A DNA stretch of 64,000 nt from Synergistaceae bacterium (GCA_017445405.1 JAFSUD010000068.1:1-64000), one strand, 5' to 3'. Shown: positions 44,019 to 54,238, counted from the first letter of the stretch. Made by a program: numbers and translations. The notes: generated from the letters alone by a model not told the origin.

Positions 44019-44954
44019 ATGCAGGAAGTCAAGAAAGTTACGACTGAAGTCGGCACTAATGAATGGCAGTTAGTCGTCTTTGTGCTCGGCGATCAGTCTT
44101 TCGCTATCAATGTCGACAAAACCCGTGAAATTTTGCGCTGGCCAGGTGTACGCTCTATCCCTGATGCCCCGGTCGCTCTCATAGGCATTACTTCTGTCAG
44201 AGGAGAAGTCCTCCCGATGGTTGACCTGAGAATCTTTCTCGGTATTCCGCCGGTTACTCCTATGGAGCAGAGCAAAGTCATCATCGCTGAGTTCAACGAA
44301 GTAAAGCTCGGATTCGTCGTCGATGCCGTCGAACGCATATACCGAATCAAGTCCGAAGACTTAGACGCAAGCATGACAGGCAAATATCTCGGCGACTGGA
44401 TTCTCTACGTCATCAAGAGAGACTCGCGCAATGTCCTCCTCCTCGACTACGAAGCCATAGTGCAGACCATCAGCCCGCAGCTCGTCATCCAGCACTCCGG
44501 AGACCCCGGCAAAGCAGTAGCCATGATGGAAGGTGTAGGACATCCCGGAGACTACCATATTATTGTGGCCGAAGACTCTCCGCTTATCCGCAAACAGGTT
44601 GAAGATGCGTTAATGGCTTCGGGCTTCACTGACCTGCATATCTGTCCCGACGGCAAGGTCGCTTATGAGGCAATAGTCCGTGAAGGCGAGAAATGCGACC
44701 TTCTCATCACAGACGTTGAGATGCCTAGGCTCGACGGCCTGACACTGACCCGCCGCATCAAGGAGAACCCGGAGACCAAGAACATACCCGTAATAGTCTT
44801 CTCGTCAATCATGGCCAACGACATCAAGAACAAGGCCGCCAGCGTAGGAGCTAACTATCAGGTAACGAAGCCCGAAATTACCCAGCTTGTGGAGTGCGTC
44901 GTTAAAGTTATCCGTGAACGTCAGACGAAGGAAGCAGAGGAATCCGCCAGTTAA
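44019..44954 (+). CDS. cheV: chemotaxis coupling/response protein CheV
   Basis: A 311-residue CheV. An N-terminal CheW-like domain (QLVVFVLGDQSFAINVDKTR, SVRGEVLPMVDLRIFLG) couples receptors to CheA. The C-terminal receiver domain has DDS-type acidic pocket VAEDSPLIRKQVEDAL, phospho-acceptor Asp in LLITDVEMPRLDG, and Lys in QVTKPE. Ribosome site GGAGG. The downstream unknown gene overlaps its stop. Confidence 0.95.
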   Translation: MQEVKKVTTEVGTNEWQLVVFVLGDQSFAINVDKTREILRWPGVRSIPDAPVALIGITSVRGEVLPMVDLRIFLGIPPVTPMEQSKVIIAEFNEVKLGFVVDAVERIYRIKSEDLDASMTGKYLGDWILYVIKRDSRNVLLLDYEAIVQTISPQLVIQHSGDPGKAVAMMEGVGHPGDYHIIVAEDSPLIRKQVEDALMASGFTDLHICPDGKVAYEAIVREGEKCDLLITDVEMPRLDGLTLTRRIKENPETKNIPVIVFSSIMANDIKNKAASVGANYQVTKPEITQLVECVVKVIRERQTKEAEESAS

Positions 44955-45664
44955 TGTTTCTGCCATTCTGGAACTCTGAGCTTTTCGTGGAGATCTCACG
45001 CTGTTTCCCGTTCGGACGAGACTATCACCCTGCATCACTGAGCAGATTTCATGACGAGACATTGAGGCGTATATCCTGCTCATGTCTTGACTTGGGGGGA
45101 GAGTTCTTTTTCATGGCTTCCCCTATGACCGGCTGCGTCGGCAATCTCTCGCGCGAGAACTTCTACAAGTTTTCTCCTGATGCAGTGCTCAACTTGGGAT
45201 TCATAATGACGCTCGGTTACTCTGACCTGCTCGAGAGAGCTGTTATCGGCTCGCTGGTTCTCCCTGAGGCACGCATGAAGCTCAAGGCCGGGATAGCTGC
45301 ATGTTCTCTCTGGAGCAGAGGCATCTTCGAGGGCATGACTAAGGTTATTGCTGTAGCTGCTGATGAACCATTTTTTGACAGCACCGGCTACCTGAAGGCC
45401 TTCGCAGGTTTTCTCGATGAGATGAGGCATGCGAAAGGCAGCCCTAACAGCTCGTACTATGCTGAGAAATTCGGGTATGACAGATTTTTTGTGCAGTGGG
45501 AGACGGATAACCCTACAGATATAGCAGTGAGCCAGGCAATAGCTGATTTCGAGTATGACAGCACGCGCGATATAGTCGGAGGAGGGACAACGGACGAATT
45601 TCCGCCGTTCATGGGAGCGACGATAAGCTCAATGAACATTCATGCAGCAGAAGAATTACCGTAA
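44954..45664 (+). CDS. hypothetical protein downstream of cheV
   Basis: A 236-residue protein whose ATG overlaps the cheV stop, so it is probably cotranslated. I recognise no family. It has no signal peptide or membrane helix. Notable are several Cys in the first 65 residues and a hydrophobic middle (VLNLGFIMTLGYSDLLERAV). The context suggests a link to chemotaxis or signalling, but no motif supports a specific role. Confidence 0.65.
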   Translation: MFLPFWNSELFVEISRCFPFGRDYHPASLSRFHDETLRRISCSCLDLGGEFFFMASPMTGCVGNLSRENFYKFSPDAVLNLGFIMTLGYSDLLERAVIGSLVLPEARMKLKAGIAACSLWSRGIFEGMTKVIAVAADEPFFDSTGYLKAFAGFLDEMRHAKGSPNSSYYAEKFGYDRFFVQWETDNPTDIAVSQAIADFEYDSTRDIVGGGTTDEFPPFMGATISSMNIHAAEELP

Positions 45665-45715
45665 CATAACACACCCCAAAGAGTGAAAAATATTTAGTGA
45701 AGAGAGGGAGATAAA

Positions 45716-46885
45716 TTGGCACGCGCAAAAAAGAAGAAGGCAGACGAGTCTAAAGCTGCCGTGAACATTGAAGATTTCGGACTCGACAGCGGCATCGGGA
45801 ATATTTCCGACGACAAGGACTCCGTTCAAGACCTGCTCGACGAGGGCAGCGACAGAGGCTACGTAACACATGACGACATAGAGCGGCACTTGCCCTCTGA
45901 GGCGTGGGATCCTGACACGCTCGACAGGATTTTTACCAACCTTCAGGAGATGGGTATTGATGTCGTTGACAAAGCAAACATAGGGAGCATTCCTGCACCT
46001 GCGGACTCGCGCGAGGAGTTCATCCCTACGATAGACAGCGAATTAACCAAGCTGGACGACATACCATTAACCGACCCTGTGAGAATGTATCTCCGAGAGA
46101 TAGGCAAGGTGTCATTGCTTACGGCTACGGAAGAAGTGGAGCTTGCGAAGAAGATGGAGGCCGGAGACGTTGAGGCGAAGAAGAAGCTCATTGATGCTAA
46201 TCTGCGTCTCGTTGTCAGCATTGCGAAAAAGTACATCGGGCGCGGAATGCTCTTCCTAGACCTGATTCAGGAAGGCAACTTAGGCCTTATCCGTGCAGTT
46301 GAGAAGTTCGACTATCGCAGAGGCTTCAAGTTCAGCACTTACGCTACATGGTGGATACGTCAGGCGATAACCCGCGCAATTGCGGACCAGGCAAGAACTA
46401 TCCGGGTCCCTGTCCACATGGTGGAGACGATTAACAAGATGGTGAGAGTCTCGCGGCAGTTGGTGCAGGAGCTTGGCCGAGAACCTTCTGATGAGGAGAT
46501 AGCCGACAAGATGCACATTGAGGCCGGAAGAGTTGAGGAGATTCGGAGGATCTCGCAGCTTCCTGTGTCGCTCGAGACTCCAATCGGTGAGGAGGAGGAC
46601 TCGCAGCTAGGGGACTTCATCGAGGATCACGACCTCCCGAGTCCCGATGAGGCAGCAGCAGGACACTTGCTGCACGAGCAGATCGAGGAGATGTTGAGCA
46701 CGTTATCAGAGCGTGAGAGAGAGGTTCTGCACTTCAGGTTCGGACTCGAGGACGGACATTCTTACACGCTCGAGGAAGTCGGCCGGAAGTTCAACGTTAC
46801 GAGAGAGCGTATCCGTCAGATAGAGGCTAAAGCACTCCGCAAACTCCGCCAGCCCAGCAAGAAGCTCAAAGACTTTCTGGACTAG
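45716..46885 (+). CDS. rpoD: primary sigma factor RpoD
   Basis: 389 residues starting at TTG behind AGAGGGAGA. Region 1.2 [21 protein letters not shown], region 2 [29 protein letters not shown] then [20 protein letters not shown], region 3 and region 4.2 [21 protein letters not shown] identify the housekeeping sigma-70. The N-terminus carries a shortened region 1.1. The channel gene starts five bases after its stop. Confidence 0.97.
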   Translation: MARAKKKKADESKAAVNIEDFGLDSGIGNISDDKDSVQDLLDEGSDRGYVTHDDIERHLPSEAWDPDTLDRIFTNLQEMGIDVVDKANIGSIPAPADSREEFIPTIDSELTKLDDIPLTDPVRMYLREIGKVSLLTATEEVELAKKMEAGDVEAKKKLIDANLRLVVSIAKKYIGRGMLFLDLIQEGNLGLIRAVEKFDYRRGFKFSTYATWWIRQAITRAIADQARTIRVPVHMVETINKMVRVSRQLVQELGREPSDEEIADKMHIEAGRVEEIRRISQLPVSLETPIGEEEDSQLGDFIEDHDLPSPDEAAAGHLLHEQIEEMLSTLSEREREVLHFRFGLEDGHSYTLEEVGRKFNVTRERIRQIEAKALRKLRQPSKKLKDFLD

Positions 46886-46890
46886 TAATC

Positions 46891-47964
46891 ATGTCGGCGA
46901 AGAGTTTCGTGAAGACTGTCAAGAATGCACGGAGAGGCGTGAAGTACGCCAAGAAGTTCCACAACAAGCTCGCGTTAGCTGTTCTGCTGTTCTTGGGGCT
47001 GATAGGCGGAAGCGCATTGTTCGTGTGGTGGCAGGAACGCAATTTTACGGGGTCATACTTTGATGCATTATGGACGGTGCTTTTTACGCTGATAGGGCAG
47101 GGAGAATTTGCTACCTCTCCTCACACAATGTGGGGAAGGATAATAGTATTCTTCCTGTCAATATTCGGCGTGGCACTTTTCGGAGTAGTCTTTGCAGAAG
47201 TGATGCAGAGGCTTATCAACAGCAGGATAAAAGCAATCTTAGGGGAGATGATGGGGATAAACACGTGCAAGTATGAGGGGCATATCTTAGTATGCGGATG
47301 GAATCAGCGGGGAGTGTACCTGATACGCGAGATATTGTCAGCCGGACAGCAGGCGGCAGTGATTGCGAAGGAGAGGCCCGCCGACCTGAACAGTGAAGTA
47401 TTTTTTGTGCAGGGGAATCCTTCGGAGCGCGAGGCACTGCTCAAGGGAGGGATAACTCACGCACAGGGAGCGATAATTCTCGGCGATCCTGACTTCGGAG
47501 AGGACGACTCGCACTCAATACTCACGGCCTTAGCTGTCGAGGACACTGCGCCTGATGTGTATACGGTGATGGAGCTTCACGACCCGGAGAATGAACGCTA
47601 TGCGCGATATGCACACGTAGACGACATACTCTACTCTGACAGCCTGATAGCCGGTATCACGTCAATGTGTACGCACAATGAGGGGATTTCTGCGTTCATC
47701 AGGGACATACTCTCGACGGCGGACGACGGGCACAGTTTTGCGACGATTGATGCGAAGCCGGGAGATGCAGGAAGGACGATAGACGAGTTTTTTGCGAGGC
47801 TGAAGAAGGAGGATGTTCTGCCGATAGGAGTGCTTTCGCCGGGTAAGCCTGACGCGCCGGTCTCAGAGTGGGTGTCTTATGTGAACCCTGACGGCAGGAT
47901 GAAGGTAACTCTTCCGATGAAGGCGGTGTGCATAGTCAAGGATAGCTGGACAGGCAAAGACTAA
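46891..47964 (+). CDS. two-helix potassium-channel-like protein with RCK domain
   Basis: A 357-residue protein with two membrane helices (LALAVLLFLGLIGGSALFVW and IIVFFLSIFGVALFGVVFAE) flanking a pore loop, followed by a Rossmann-type RCK/TrkA-N domain starting HILVCGWNQRGVYLIREI and a C-terminal TrkA-C-like part. The pore loop reads TLIGQGEFATSP where K+ channels have TVGYGD, so ion selectivity cannot be assumed. It immediately follows rpoD. Confidence 0.8.
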   Translation: MSAKSFVKTVKNARRGVKYAKKFHNKLALAVLLFLGLIGGSALFVWWQERNFTGSYFDALWTVLFTLIGQGEFATSPHTMWGRIIVFFLSIFGVALFGVVFAEVMQRLINSRIKAILGEMMGINTCKYEGHILVCGWNQRGVYLIREILSAGQQAAVIAKERPADLNSEVFFVQGNPSEREALLKGGITHAQGAIILGDPDFGEDDSHSILTALAVEDTAPDVYTVMELHDPENERYARYAHVDDILYSDSLIAGITSMCTHNEGISAFIRDILSTADDGHSFATIDAKPGDAGRTIDEFFARLKKEDVLPIGVLSPGKPDAPVSEWVSYVNPDGRMKVTLPMKAVCIVKDSWTGKD

Positions 47965-47997
47965 AGAACTTATTGTTACGCAGTGCATGAATACGTA

Positions 47998-48034
47998 AAA
48001 TTGACAGGGATGATATTTATTGTCTCTGTCAATT
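47998..48034. promoter_or_regulatory. 10-bp perfect inverted repeat overlapping a promoter
   Basis: AAATTGACAG and CTGTCAATTT form a perfect inverted repeat with an 17-base spacer. It overlaps the promoter TTATTG-N17-TATAAT (48017-48045) of the large peptidase gene. It may be an operator or a terminator of the channel gene; a T-run is lacking. Confidence 0.5.
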
Positions 48035-48045
48035 TATTGTATAAT
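48017..48045 (+). promoter_or_regulatory. sigma-70 promoter for the C1-peptidase gene
   Basis: -35 TTATTG and -10 TATAAT with 17-base spacing, about 50 bases upstream of the GTG start. Confidence 0.6.
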
Positions 48046-48097
48046 GACTACAATTACCAAGTTATACAAAATTTCATAAGGAAAGAGGTAGACATAA

Positions 48098-51000
48098 GTG
48101 AGCATTTTTGATATAATTGCGCACATCGCACATCGCACATCTGATTGTTTTGTAGCTTTTCAGAGCTTACCGTTATATTCCACACTAACATTAATTGATA
48201 TTGGGAGATATTCCCGCAGACTGTGCAGATCATTTGCCGCTGCATGTGTAATCGTGTGCTTAGTGATGCTGCTTTGCCCTGAAATGTCGGCTTATGCAGC
48301 ATATTACGATTCCGGGCGCGAGGGCAACAGTTGGGCGAGTGCATACCTCATCAGTTCTGCTGAGGACATGATAGCTCTCAAGGACAGAGTTAATGCTGGC
48401 AGGGAGTCTTCAGGAAAGTATTACGTGCTTGATGCGGATATAGACTTGACCTCAGAGACGAGCTGGGAAGGTATTAACAGGTTTTCAGGACACTTTGACG
48501 GCCAGAATCATACGATCACTATGAACAGCCAGAGCAACAGACTTTATGCTGCTCTGTTCCATACTGTAAACACAACTAATAACTATGATGCTGCCATCAA
48601 AAATCTTAACGTTATCGGAACAATAACAGCTAACTGTGCTGGAACGATCGTGCATTATCTTTACTCTGGTATAGTCGAGAACTGCAGCTTCACCGGAACT
48701 GTTACGCCAAATAACGCGACAAGCCCTTATGGAGCAGGAGGAATAGCTGCGCATCTTGAAGGAGGAACTGTTAGGAATTGCCGTGTCAGTGCAGAAATTT
48801 CAGGGGCAGCTTATGCCGGAGGAATAGTCGGAGAAGCTGAGAGCGGGACTATCGAAAACTGCACAGTAGAGGACAGCACGCATATAACTGCCCGACAGGT
48901 CGGGGGCATAGCAGGCAAAATAACTTCATCATCAGGTGTGAACATCTCTGCAACGAGCAACCACTGGCCGAGTGCTTACCCGTTGAGCGGCAGCGGCTAC
49001 ACGCCTCCTTCTCCTCAAGAAGAAATTATGTGGAATGGCCATAGGTATGAAGTCATTACCGAGTCTCTCACGTGGGAGCAGGCAAAGACTAGGTGCGAAG
49101 AGCTGGGAGGACACCTCGCGACGATCACGAGTCAGGCCGAGCAGAATTTTGTTGCGGGACTTCTCGGGGACTCAGGGACTTATTGGCTAGGAGCACGTGC
49201 AGACGAGTCCGGGTTCTGGCACTGGGTAACTGATGAGCCGTTCGAGAAGCAGTACACGAACTACGCATCAGGACAGCCCGACGGTTCAGGAGTGTACCTG
49301 CAGATTGACAGTTCAGGAAAATGGGACGACGTATCAGGAACTTCGCAGGGATTCATCTGTGAGTGGGATGATGAGCCTGAAGAGGTAAAGGCCGCTCCAG
49401 TTGCAGAGAGTTTTAGAGAATGGCTGTCTAATCCTGAACTCAGAGAAAACAGCGACGGCGCAGCTCCAAGTCCAATAGATACATCGCACCTCAGCAGCAA
49501 CCCTCCGAGATACACATCAAGTACTGCATTCATTGCAGCTGATACATTGCCTGCACGCTATGACGGAAGAGAAGAGATCGGTCTCCCTGAAGCAAGAAAT
49601 CAGGGCAGCTATAACACCTGCTGGGCATTTGCGTCGCTCGGTGCAATGGAGGCAAATTATAGGAAGCAGGGGCTGGCATCTCTTGGTGAGTACCCTGATT
49701 TGTCGGAACTGCATTTAGCGTGGTTCACCTACAAGACTATTTACAGTAAAGACATTCACCCAAATCTGCCCGTGCTGGATCAGCTAGGGACTCCCGACAA
49801 GGCAGCTAACTTCTTAACAACATCACCGACAGCCCCGGTAAGAGAGCAGGATATGCCCTACACAGAAGCCGGAAAGAATGCAGAAATCGAGGCCTTCCTG
49901 CTAGGAAAAACCTTCACTAAAGCTCCGTTAAAGCTCGTAGATGCCAATAAGCTGGACAAGATTAACGAAGGCGATATATCACGAGTTAATAGCGAAATCA
50001 TGAAGCACGGAGGAGTGTATGTTCATTATGTGCATGATGAAAGCGGCTACGATGAGGTGAATCATTCTTACTACTTTGGCGACCCATCAGGAGGCTCTGG
50101 ACATGCAGTACTTCTTGTTGGCTGGGATGATGATTATCCCGCAGAGAACTTCACGAATAATCCTGGCAGAAATGGTGCCTGGCTGGTCAGGAACTCTTAC
50201 GGCAAAGACTGGGGCGATAACGGCTATTTCTGGATGTCCTATGAACAAGCAAGAAGCAGGCCTGTAAATAATGCTTACGTGTTCATAGTGAGCGAGGACA
50301 TATCGGATGAGACGACAGAGCAGCGTGAACATGACTTAGGAGGCGAGACCGCAAACATTACGCCTCAGTGGTCGGCAAACGTGTTCAGGGCAGAACGCAA
50401 CGAAAGCATAGTATTCATCACGTTCAACACGACAGACAACAACGCTGATTATCAAGTGTACGTGAATAATCTCGGCAAAGAGAAGCCTGCAGATCCGGGA
50501 AGCGTTATCTCAGAACCTGTTTTGTCCGGAAATATGCCTAATGCCGGTTATCACGCAATGAGGCTTTCAGAACCGATAGAGCTTTACGCCGGAGATTATT
50601 ACTCAGTGATTGTGAAGATGGTTACAAGTTATGACTATGCTACGGCAGCAGAAAGCACTGTAGAAGGCTACTTCACTGCATCAGTGAGTGAGGGCGAGAG
50701 CTATTTTGCGTCAGGTGATGCTGTGCCTTCAGTGTGGGTTGACGGTAATGACATGAACGGCGAAGCGTACAACGCCACTGTGAGGGTGATAACGATTGCG
50801 AGGCCGTCGTATGAATTTGCGCCGTCAATCACGACATCGGGACTGCCTTTCGGACGGGCAGGAGAAAGCTATGAGTTCAGGCTAGAGGCTATGGGGACGG
50901 GCACTATTGAGTGGAGAGCCGGGGAGCTGCCTGAAGGATTCTCGTTCAGCCGTGAAGGTGTGCTCAGCGGTCAGAGCGATGAAGCTTTTGATGTGCTGGT

Positions 51001-51292
51001 GAAGTTTACGGCGTTCAACGATGTAGGGAGTGATGAGGCAGAGTTGAGGCTGGTGATTGTTTCAGAAGAGAAGGCAGAAGTGAAGCCGGAAGAAAGTAAT
51101 GATGTGCCGCCAGATGAGAGGCCAGAAGAAAGTGAAGATGTGCGGCCAAATGATAGGCCAACAAAGACAGAGGGCAAGATTCTGGACGTGCTGCCTGAGC
51201 GGTATGCTGTTCCGCCCAGTGATGGAGGGTGCAGTGCGGGGCTTGGGAGTCTAGGGTGCGTTCTGGTGATTATGCTGCTCAGGAGGAGGTGA
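48098..51292 (+). CDS. secreted papain-family (C1) peptidase with lectin-like domain and SYNERG-CTERM tail
   Basis: 1064 residues starting at GTG behind GGAAAGAGG. A signal sequence ends near YAAYYD. Residues 70-280 contain GLUG-like repeats (GGIAAHLEGGTVRNC, GGIVGEAESGTIENC). A C-type-lectin-like domain spans about 305-430 (WEQAKTRCEELGGHLATI ... WDDVSGTSQGFICEW). The C1 peptidase has Gln and Cys in RNQGSYNTCWAFASLG, His in GGSGHAVLLVGWDDD and Asn in WLVRNSYGKDWGDNG, so it looks active. An Ig-like He_PIG module (PSITTSGLPFGRAGE) precedes an acidic Pro/Glu-repeat linker and the C-terminal GGCSAGLGSLGCVLVIMLL plus Arg cluster. It is expected at the cell surface. Confidence 0.9.
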   Translation: MSIFDIIAHIAHRTSDCFVAFQSLPLYSTLTLIDIGRYSRRLCRSFAAACVIVCLVMLLCPEMSAYAAYYDSGREGNSWASAYLISSAEDMIALKDRVNAGRESSGKYYVLDADIDLTSETSWEGINRFSGHFDGQNHTITMNSQSNRLYAALFHTVNTTNNYDAAIKNLNVIGTITANCAGTIVHYLYSGIVENCSFTGTVTPNNATSPYGAGGIAAHLEGGTVRNCRVSAEISGAAYAGGIVGEAESGTIENCTVEDSTHITARQVGGIAGKITSSSGVNISATSNHWPSAYPLSGSGYTPPSPQEEIMWNGHRYEVITESLTWEQAKTRCEELGGHLATITSQAEQNFVAGLLGDSGTYWLGARADESGFWHWVTDEPFEKQYTNYASGQPDGSGVYLQIDSSGKWDDVSGTSQGFICEWDDEPEEVKAAPVAESFREWLSNPELRENSDGAAPSPIDTSHLSSNPPRYTSSTAFIAADTLPARYDGREEIGLPEARNQGSYNTCWAFASLGAMEANYRKQGLASLGEYPDLSELHLAWFTYKTIYSKDIHPNLPVLDQLGTPDKAANFLTTSPTAPVREQDMPYTEAGKNAEIEAFLLGKTFTKAPLKLVDANKLDKINEGDISRVNSEIMKHGGVYVHYVHDESGYDEVNHSYYFGDPSGGSGHAVLLVGWDDDYPAENFTNNPGRNGAWLVRNSYGKDWGDNGYFWMSYEQARSRPVNNAYVFIVSEDISDETTEQREHDLGGETANITPQWSANVFRAERNESIVFITFNTTDNNADYQVYVNNLGKEKPADPGSVISEPVLSGNMPNAGYHAMRLSEPIELYAGDYYSVIVKMVTSYDYATAAESTVEGYFTASVSEGESYFASGDAVPSVWVDGNDMNGEAYNATVRVITIARPSYEFAPSITTSGLPFGRAGESYEFRLEAMGTGTIEWRAGELPEGFSFSREGVLSGQSDEAFDVLVKFTAFNDVGSDEAELRLVIVSEEKAEVKPEESNDVPPDERPEESEDVRPNDRPTKTEGKILDVLPERYAVPPSDGGCSAGLGSLGCVLVIMLLRRR

Positions 51293-51394
51293 TGAGGCAT
51301 GAAATGTTGTGCGAGACCTCCTTAGAGAGAATGAAGGTAGTTGCGTAAGCGGTCGACAGGAAATTTTGTGAAGTTAAGCTAGGAGGCGAAACTT

Positions 51395-54238
51395 ATGAAG
51401 AGTAAACGATTTATAGGGCTTATGGCTCTGGTGATGTGTGCAGTGCTGGCGTTCGCTGGGCAGAGTTCAGTTGCGACGGGTACGACTGCATCAGATTTCG
51501 AAGCGTCGAAGTGGTCGGAATGGAACTATAGGACTGTACACAGTAAATTCGGCGATTGGTGGGGAACTACTGGCCGTAGCGACAAGTTTGGTAATAACTG
51601 CTTTATGTTTGCGCGCCTTGTAGTTTACACACTGACTAACGGAGAAATAAACTTTAATCAGCAGACAGATGGTCTAAGAGGGATAGTAGGCTTAAGTGGC
51701 AGCAGGATAGCTCAGCACTTTAATGATGGAGGTAACTATCTCTCTGCAGATGGCGTAAAGAGAACATTTCAGAATGCTCAAGTTGGGGATGTCGTCCAAA
51801 TGTACTGGAACAGCACTCCACATACATTCATCATATCCTACAAAGATGATTACGGCGTCCAAGTTCTGCAATCGAACACTACTAGCGCAAAAGTGATTAA
51901 CAACACGTATTACACGTGGTCTGAGCTTGCAAAAGCATACAAAAAGCCTAGCGGAAGCGGCGGATTCTCAATCTACAATCTTGGTATTCGTCCAAATCCT
52001 GAGACTCCTCCAGTGGTTACCTACGCACCAATAGAGAATCTCGTCGCAGGCCAGTACTACAGCTTACAGTGCCAAGCTAACGGCAGCGTATCATCTTGGA
52101 CTTTGACGGGCACTCTCCCTCCCGGACTGTCATTTAATTCGCAGACAGGAGAAATCTCCGGCACAGTTGAGTCCACAGCACGCGGCATGATTTCCTACAA
52201 TGCCAGGAAGTACAACTACAGCGTAACGGCCAAGAATTCTGGAGGCACAAGCAGATCAAGAACCGGCTACATAGGAGTTTATGATCCTCCCGTATTCATC
52301 ACAGACTCACCGCTGTCCGACGGAGAAATCGGCGTGGACTACAGACAGGAAATCGAGGCTTACGGAACCGAATGGTCTATGCAATGGAAAGTCATAGGAT
52401 CACTTCCTCCCGGCCTGACGTTCAACGGCCCGAATAACTCCCGCAAAGCCGTAATCTCGGGGAAGCCAACGGCTGCAGGAGTCTATACGTTCAAAGTACA
52501 TCTCGAGAATTTCATGGGCAATCCTGAGACCACAGCCGAGAAAGAATACACTATCACTATCGGGAAGCCTTTAATGTGGATAAAGGGATACTTCAAGCCT
52601 GGTGCTGTAGTCGAACAATACTATTCGAGCGCAATCAAACTCTATGTACGTTCTGCAATGGCTATGTCCAGGTGGGAAAGCAAGAGCCCCAGGTCAACTG
52701 TATTTCCTACGAAAGGCTGGCTTCCTTCTGGTATGAAACTGCGGGAAACTACAGACCTGCGCTTTGATGATGAGGGAGATTTCTACTACATTTACCTCGA
52801 GGGAACACCGCTTCCGTCTCGGTCATCTACTTATAGTTTTGTGGTCGAGGCGGATAACGGCTATCGTGGTCCTGAGAATCAAGCACTTTCACCGCTGCAG
52901 AATATCATCGTGAGCAAAGTAGGACCTAACCCTAACATGTCCATACTCTACACGTTCAGGGATGGACAATACAAGGTGAATTACAGAGACTACGTACTCA
53001 TATCAGGAGGACAGCCTCCCTACACTGTCAGTAAAATTTCCGGCGAACTTCCTACTGGCATAGGAATCTATTCTTACGGCTCGTACATCTATCTGCTCAA
53101 CACTCCCGGCAATTACGGCGACTACGAATTCACGCTCAGGGCAACAGATGCTAACGGAGGCTACACAGACAAGACCTTCCAGCTCAGGATAAAACCGAAC
53201 TCTGCCTATGACAGTGCAGGTGTCGGCGAAGAACCGTCCAAGCCCTCAAAGCCTAAGCTAGCCACAAAGAAGATACCTGACGCTACAACATACTCTGAAT
53301 ACAGAGTCGAGCTCGAGGCAGGAGGAACTGCACCGATCACCTGGTCGTTCGAGGGCAATCTTCCCGAAGGCTTCATCTCAACCGACAGCGGAGTAATCTT
53401 CGGAGTTGCGACAGAGACAGGGAAGTACAAGTTCAAGGCCACAGCAACTAACTCAGAGGGCAGCAAGTCTAAATCATTCACCCTCAAAGTTCTGCCGCAG
53501 AAGCCTTCAATCACTACTACAGCTATTCCTGATGGTGTGATAGGCGAATCCTATGACTTCACCATCGACACAGAGGGCGACGAAATCAAGTTCAGCAAGT
53601 CCGGCAAGTTCCCGAAAGGCCTCAAGCTCGACAAGATTACAGGCGAGATCACGGGAGTGCCTACCAAAGCAGGAACGTACACGTTTACGGCAAGGGCCAA
53701 AAACAAGGCCGGGAAAGCATCAGCGGAGTTCACGATCGTCATTCATGAAGAGGCTGCGGGTGAAGAAACAGTGAATGCGTCTGCTGTGAGGAATGCTGCG
53801 GTACGTGCCGGAGTGTCGAGTACGGAAGAGCTGTACCTCCTCCACAATGGCGCAGAGATCGACGACTCCGCCTCAGTGAGTGCGGGAACTCCTCTTACCT
53901 TCAGAGCGGGAGATCTTCCCGATGACGACGAAGACGACGCTCCGGACTACTCGGGACTCAGAGTCTACGTTGACGATGAAGAGGCTGAAGGCGTGAGTGT
54001 CGCTCCCGACGGGACGTTCACTCTTCCGGGAGAACTCGTGCAGGGATCGTTCACGGTCTACGCTGCAGGGAGAGTTGACGGCCAAGAGGTCGAGACTGCG
54101 GAAATCGACATCGAGACAGCCTCAGATCCAGAGTCCGACTCGTTCGACGACGGCGACTCGTCCGGTGCATGCAGTGTGAATCTCGCGGGAATGTTCATGC
54201 TCCTCATGAGCGGAATAGTCTTGCTGAAGAAGAAGTAA
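51395..54238 (+). CDS. secreted CHAP/NlpC-like protein with Ig-like repeats and SYNERG-CTERM-type tail
   Basis: 947 residues. A signal peptide (about 1-30) leads into a Cys/His hydrolase-like domain: the candidate nucleophile is in NNCFMFARLVVYTLTNG and the His in STPHTFIISYKDD, with VGDVVQMYW between, as in CHAP/NlpC-type cell-wall amidases. Six or more putative-Ig (He_PIG) repeats follow, marked by SGxLPxGL-type phrases such as TGTLPPGLSFNSQTGEISG and SGKFPKGLKLDKITGEITG. The tail SGACSVNLAGMFMLLMSGIV plus Lys cluster resembles the sorting signal of the preceding gene. Ribosome site AGGAGG. Confidence 0.85.
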   Translation: MKSKRFIGLMALVMCAVLAFAGQSSVATGTTASDFEASKWSEWNYRTVHSKFGDWWGTTGRSDKFGNNCFMFARLVVYTLTNGEINFNQQTDGLRGIVGLSGSRIAQHFNDGGNYLSADGVKRTFQNAQVGDVVQMYWNSTPHTFIISYKDDYGVQVLQSNTTSAKVINNTYYTWSELAKAYKKPSGSGGFSIYNLGIRPNPETPPVVTYAPIENLVAGQYYSLQCQANGSVSSWTLTGTLPPGLSFNSQTGEISGTVESTARGMISYNARKYNYSVTAKNSGGTSRSRTGYIGVYDPPVFITDSPLSDGEIGVDYRQEIEAYGTEWSMQWKVIGSLPPGLTFNGPNNSRKAVISGKPTAAGVYTFKVHLENFMGNPETTAEKEYTITIGKPLMWIKGYFKPGAVVEQYYSSAIKLYVRSAMAMSRWESKSPRSTVFPTKGWLPSGMKLRETTDLRFDDEGDFYYIYLEGTPLPSRSSTYSFVVEADNGYRGPENQALSPLQNIIVSKVGPNPNMSILYTFRDGQYKVNYRDYVLISGGQPPYTVSKISGELPTGIGIYSYGSYIYLLNTPGNYGDYEFTLRATDANGGYTDKTFQLRIKPNSAYDSAGVGEEPSKPSKPKLATKKIPDATTYSEYRVELEAGGTAPITWSFEGNLPEGFISTDSGVIFGVATETGKYKFKATATNSEGSKSKSFTLKVLPQKPSITTTAIPDGVIGESYDFTIDTEGDEIKFSKSGKFPKGLKLDKITGEITGVPTKAGTYTFTARAKNKAGKASAEFTIVIHEEAAGEETVNASAVRNAAVRAGVSSTEELYLLHNGAEIDDSASVSAGTPLTFRAGDLPDDDEDDAPDYSGLRVYVDDEEAEGVSVAPDGTFTLPGELVQGSFTVYAAGRVDGQEVETAEIDIETASDPESDSFDDGDSSGACSVNLAGMFMLLMSGIVLLKKK

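Noticed and set aside
43879-44073. ORF upstream of cheV
   Set aside because: It runs into cheV in another frame and lacks a ribosome site; composition looks non-coding.
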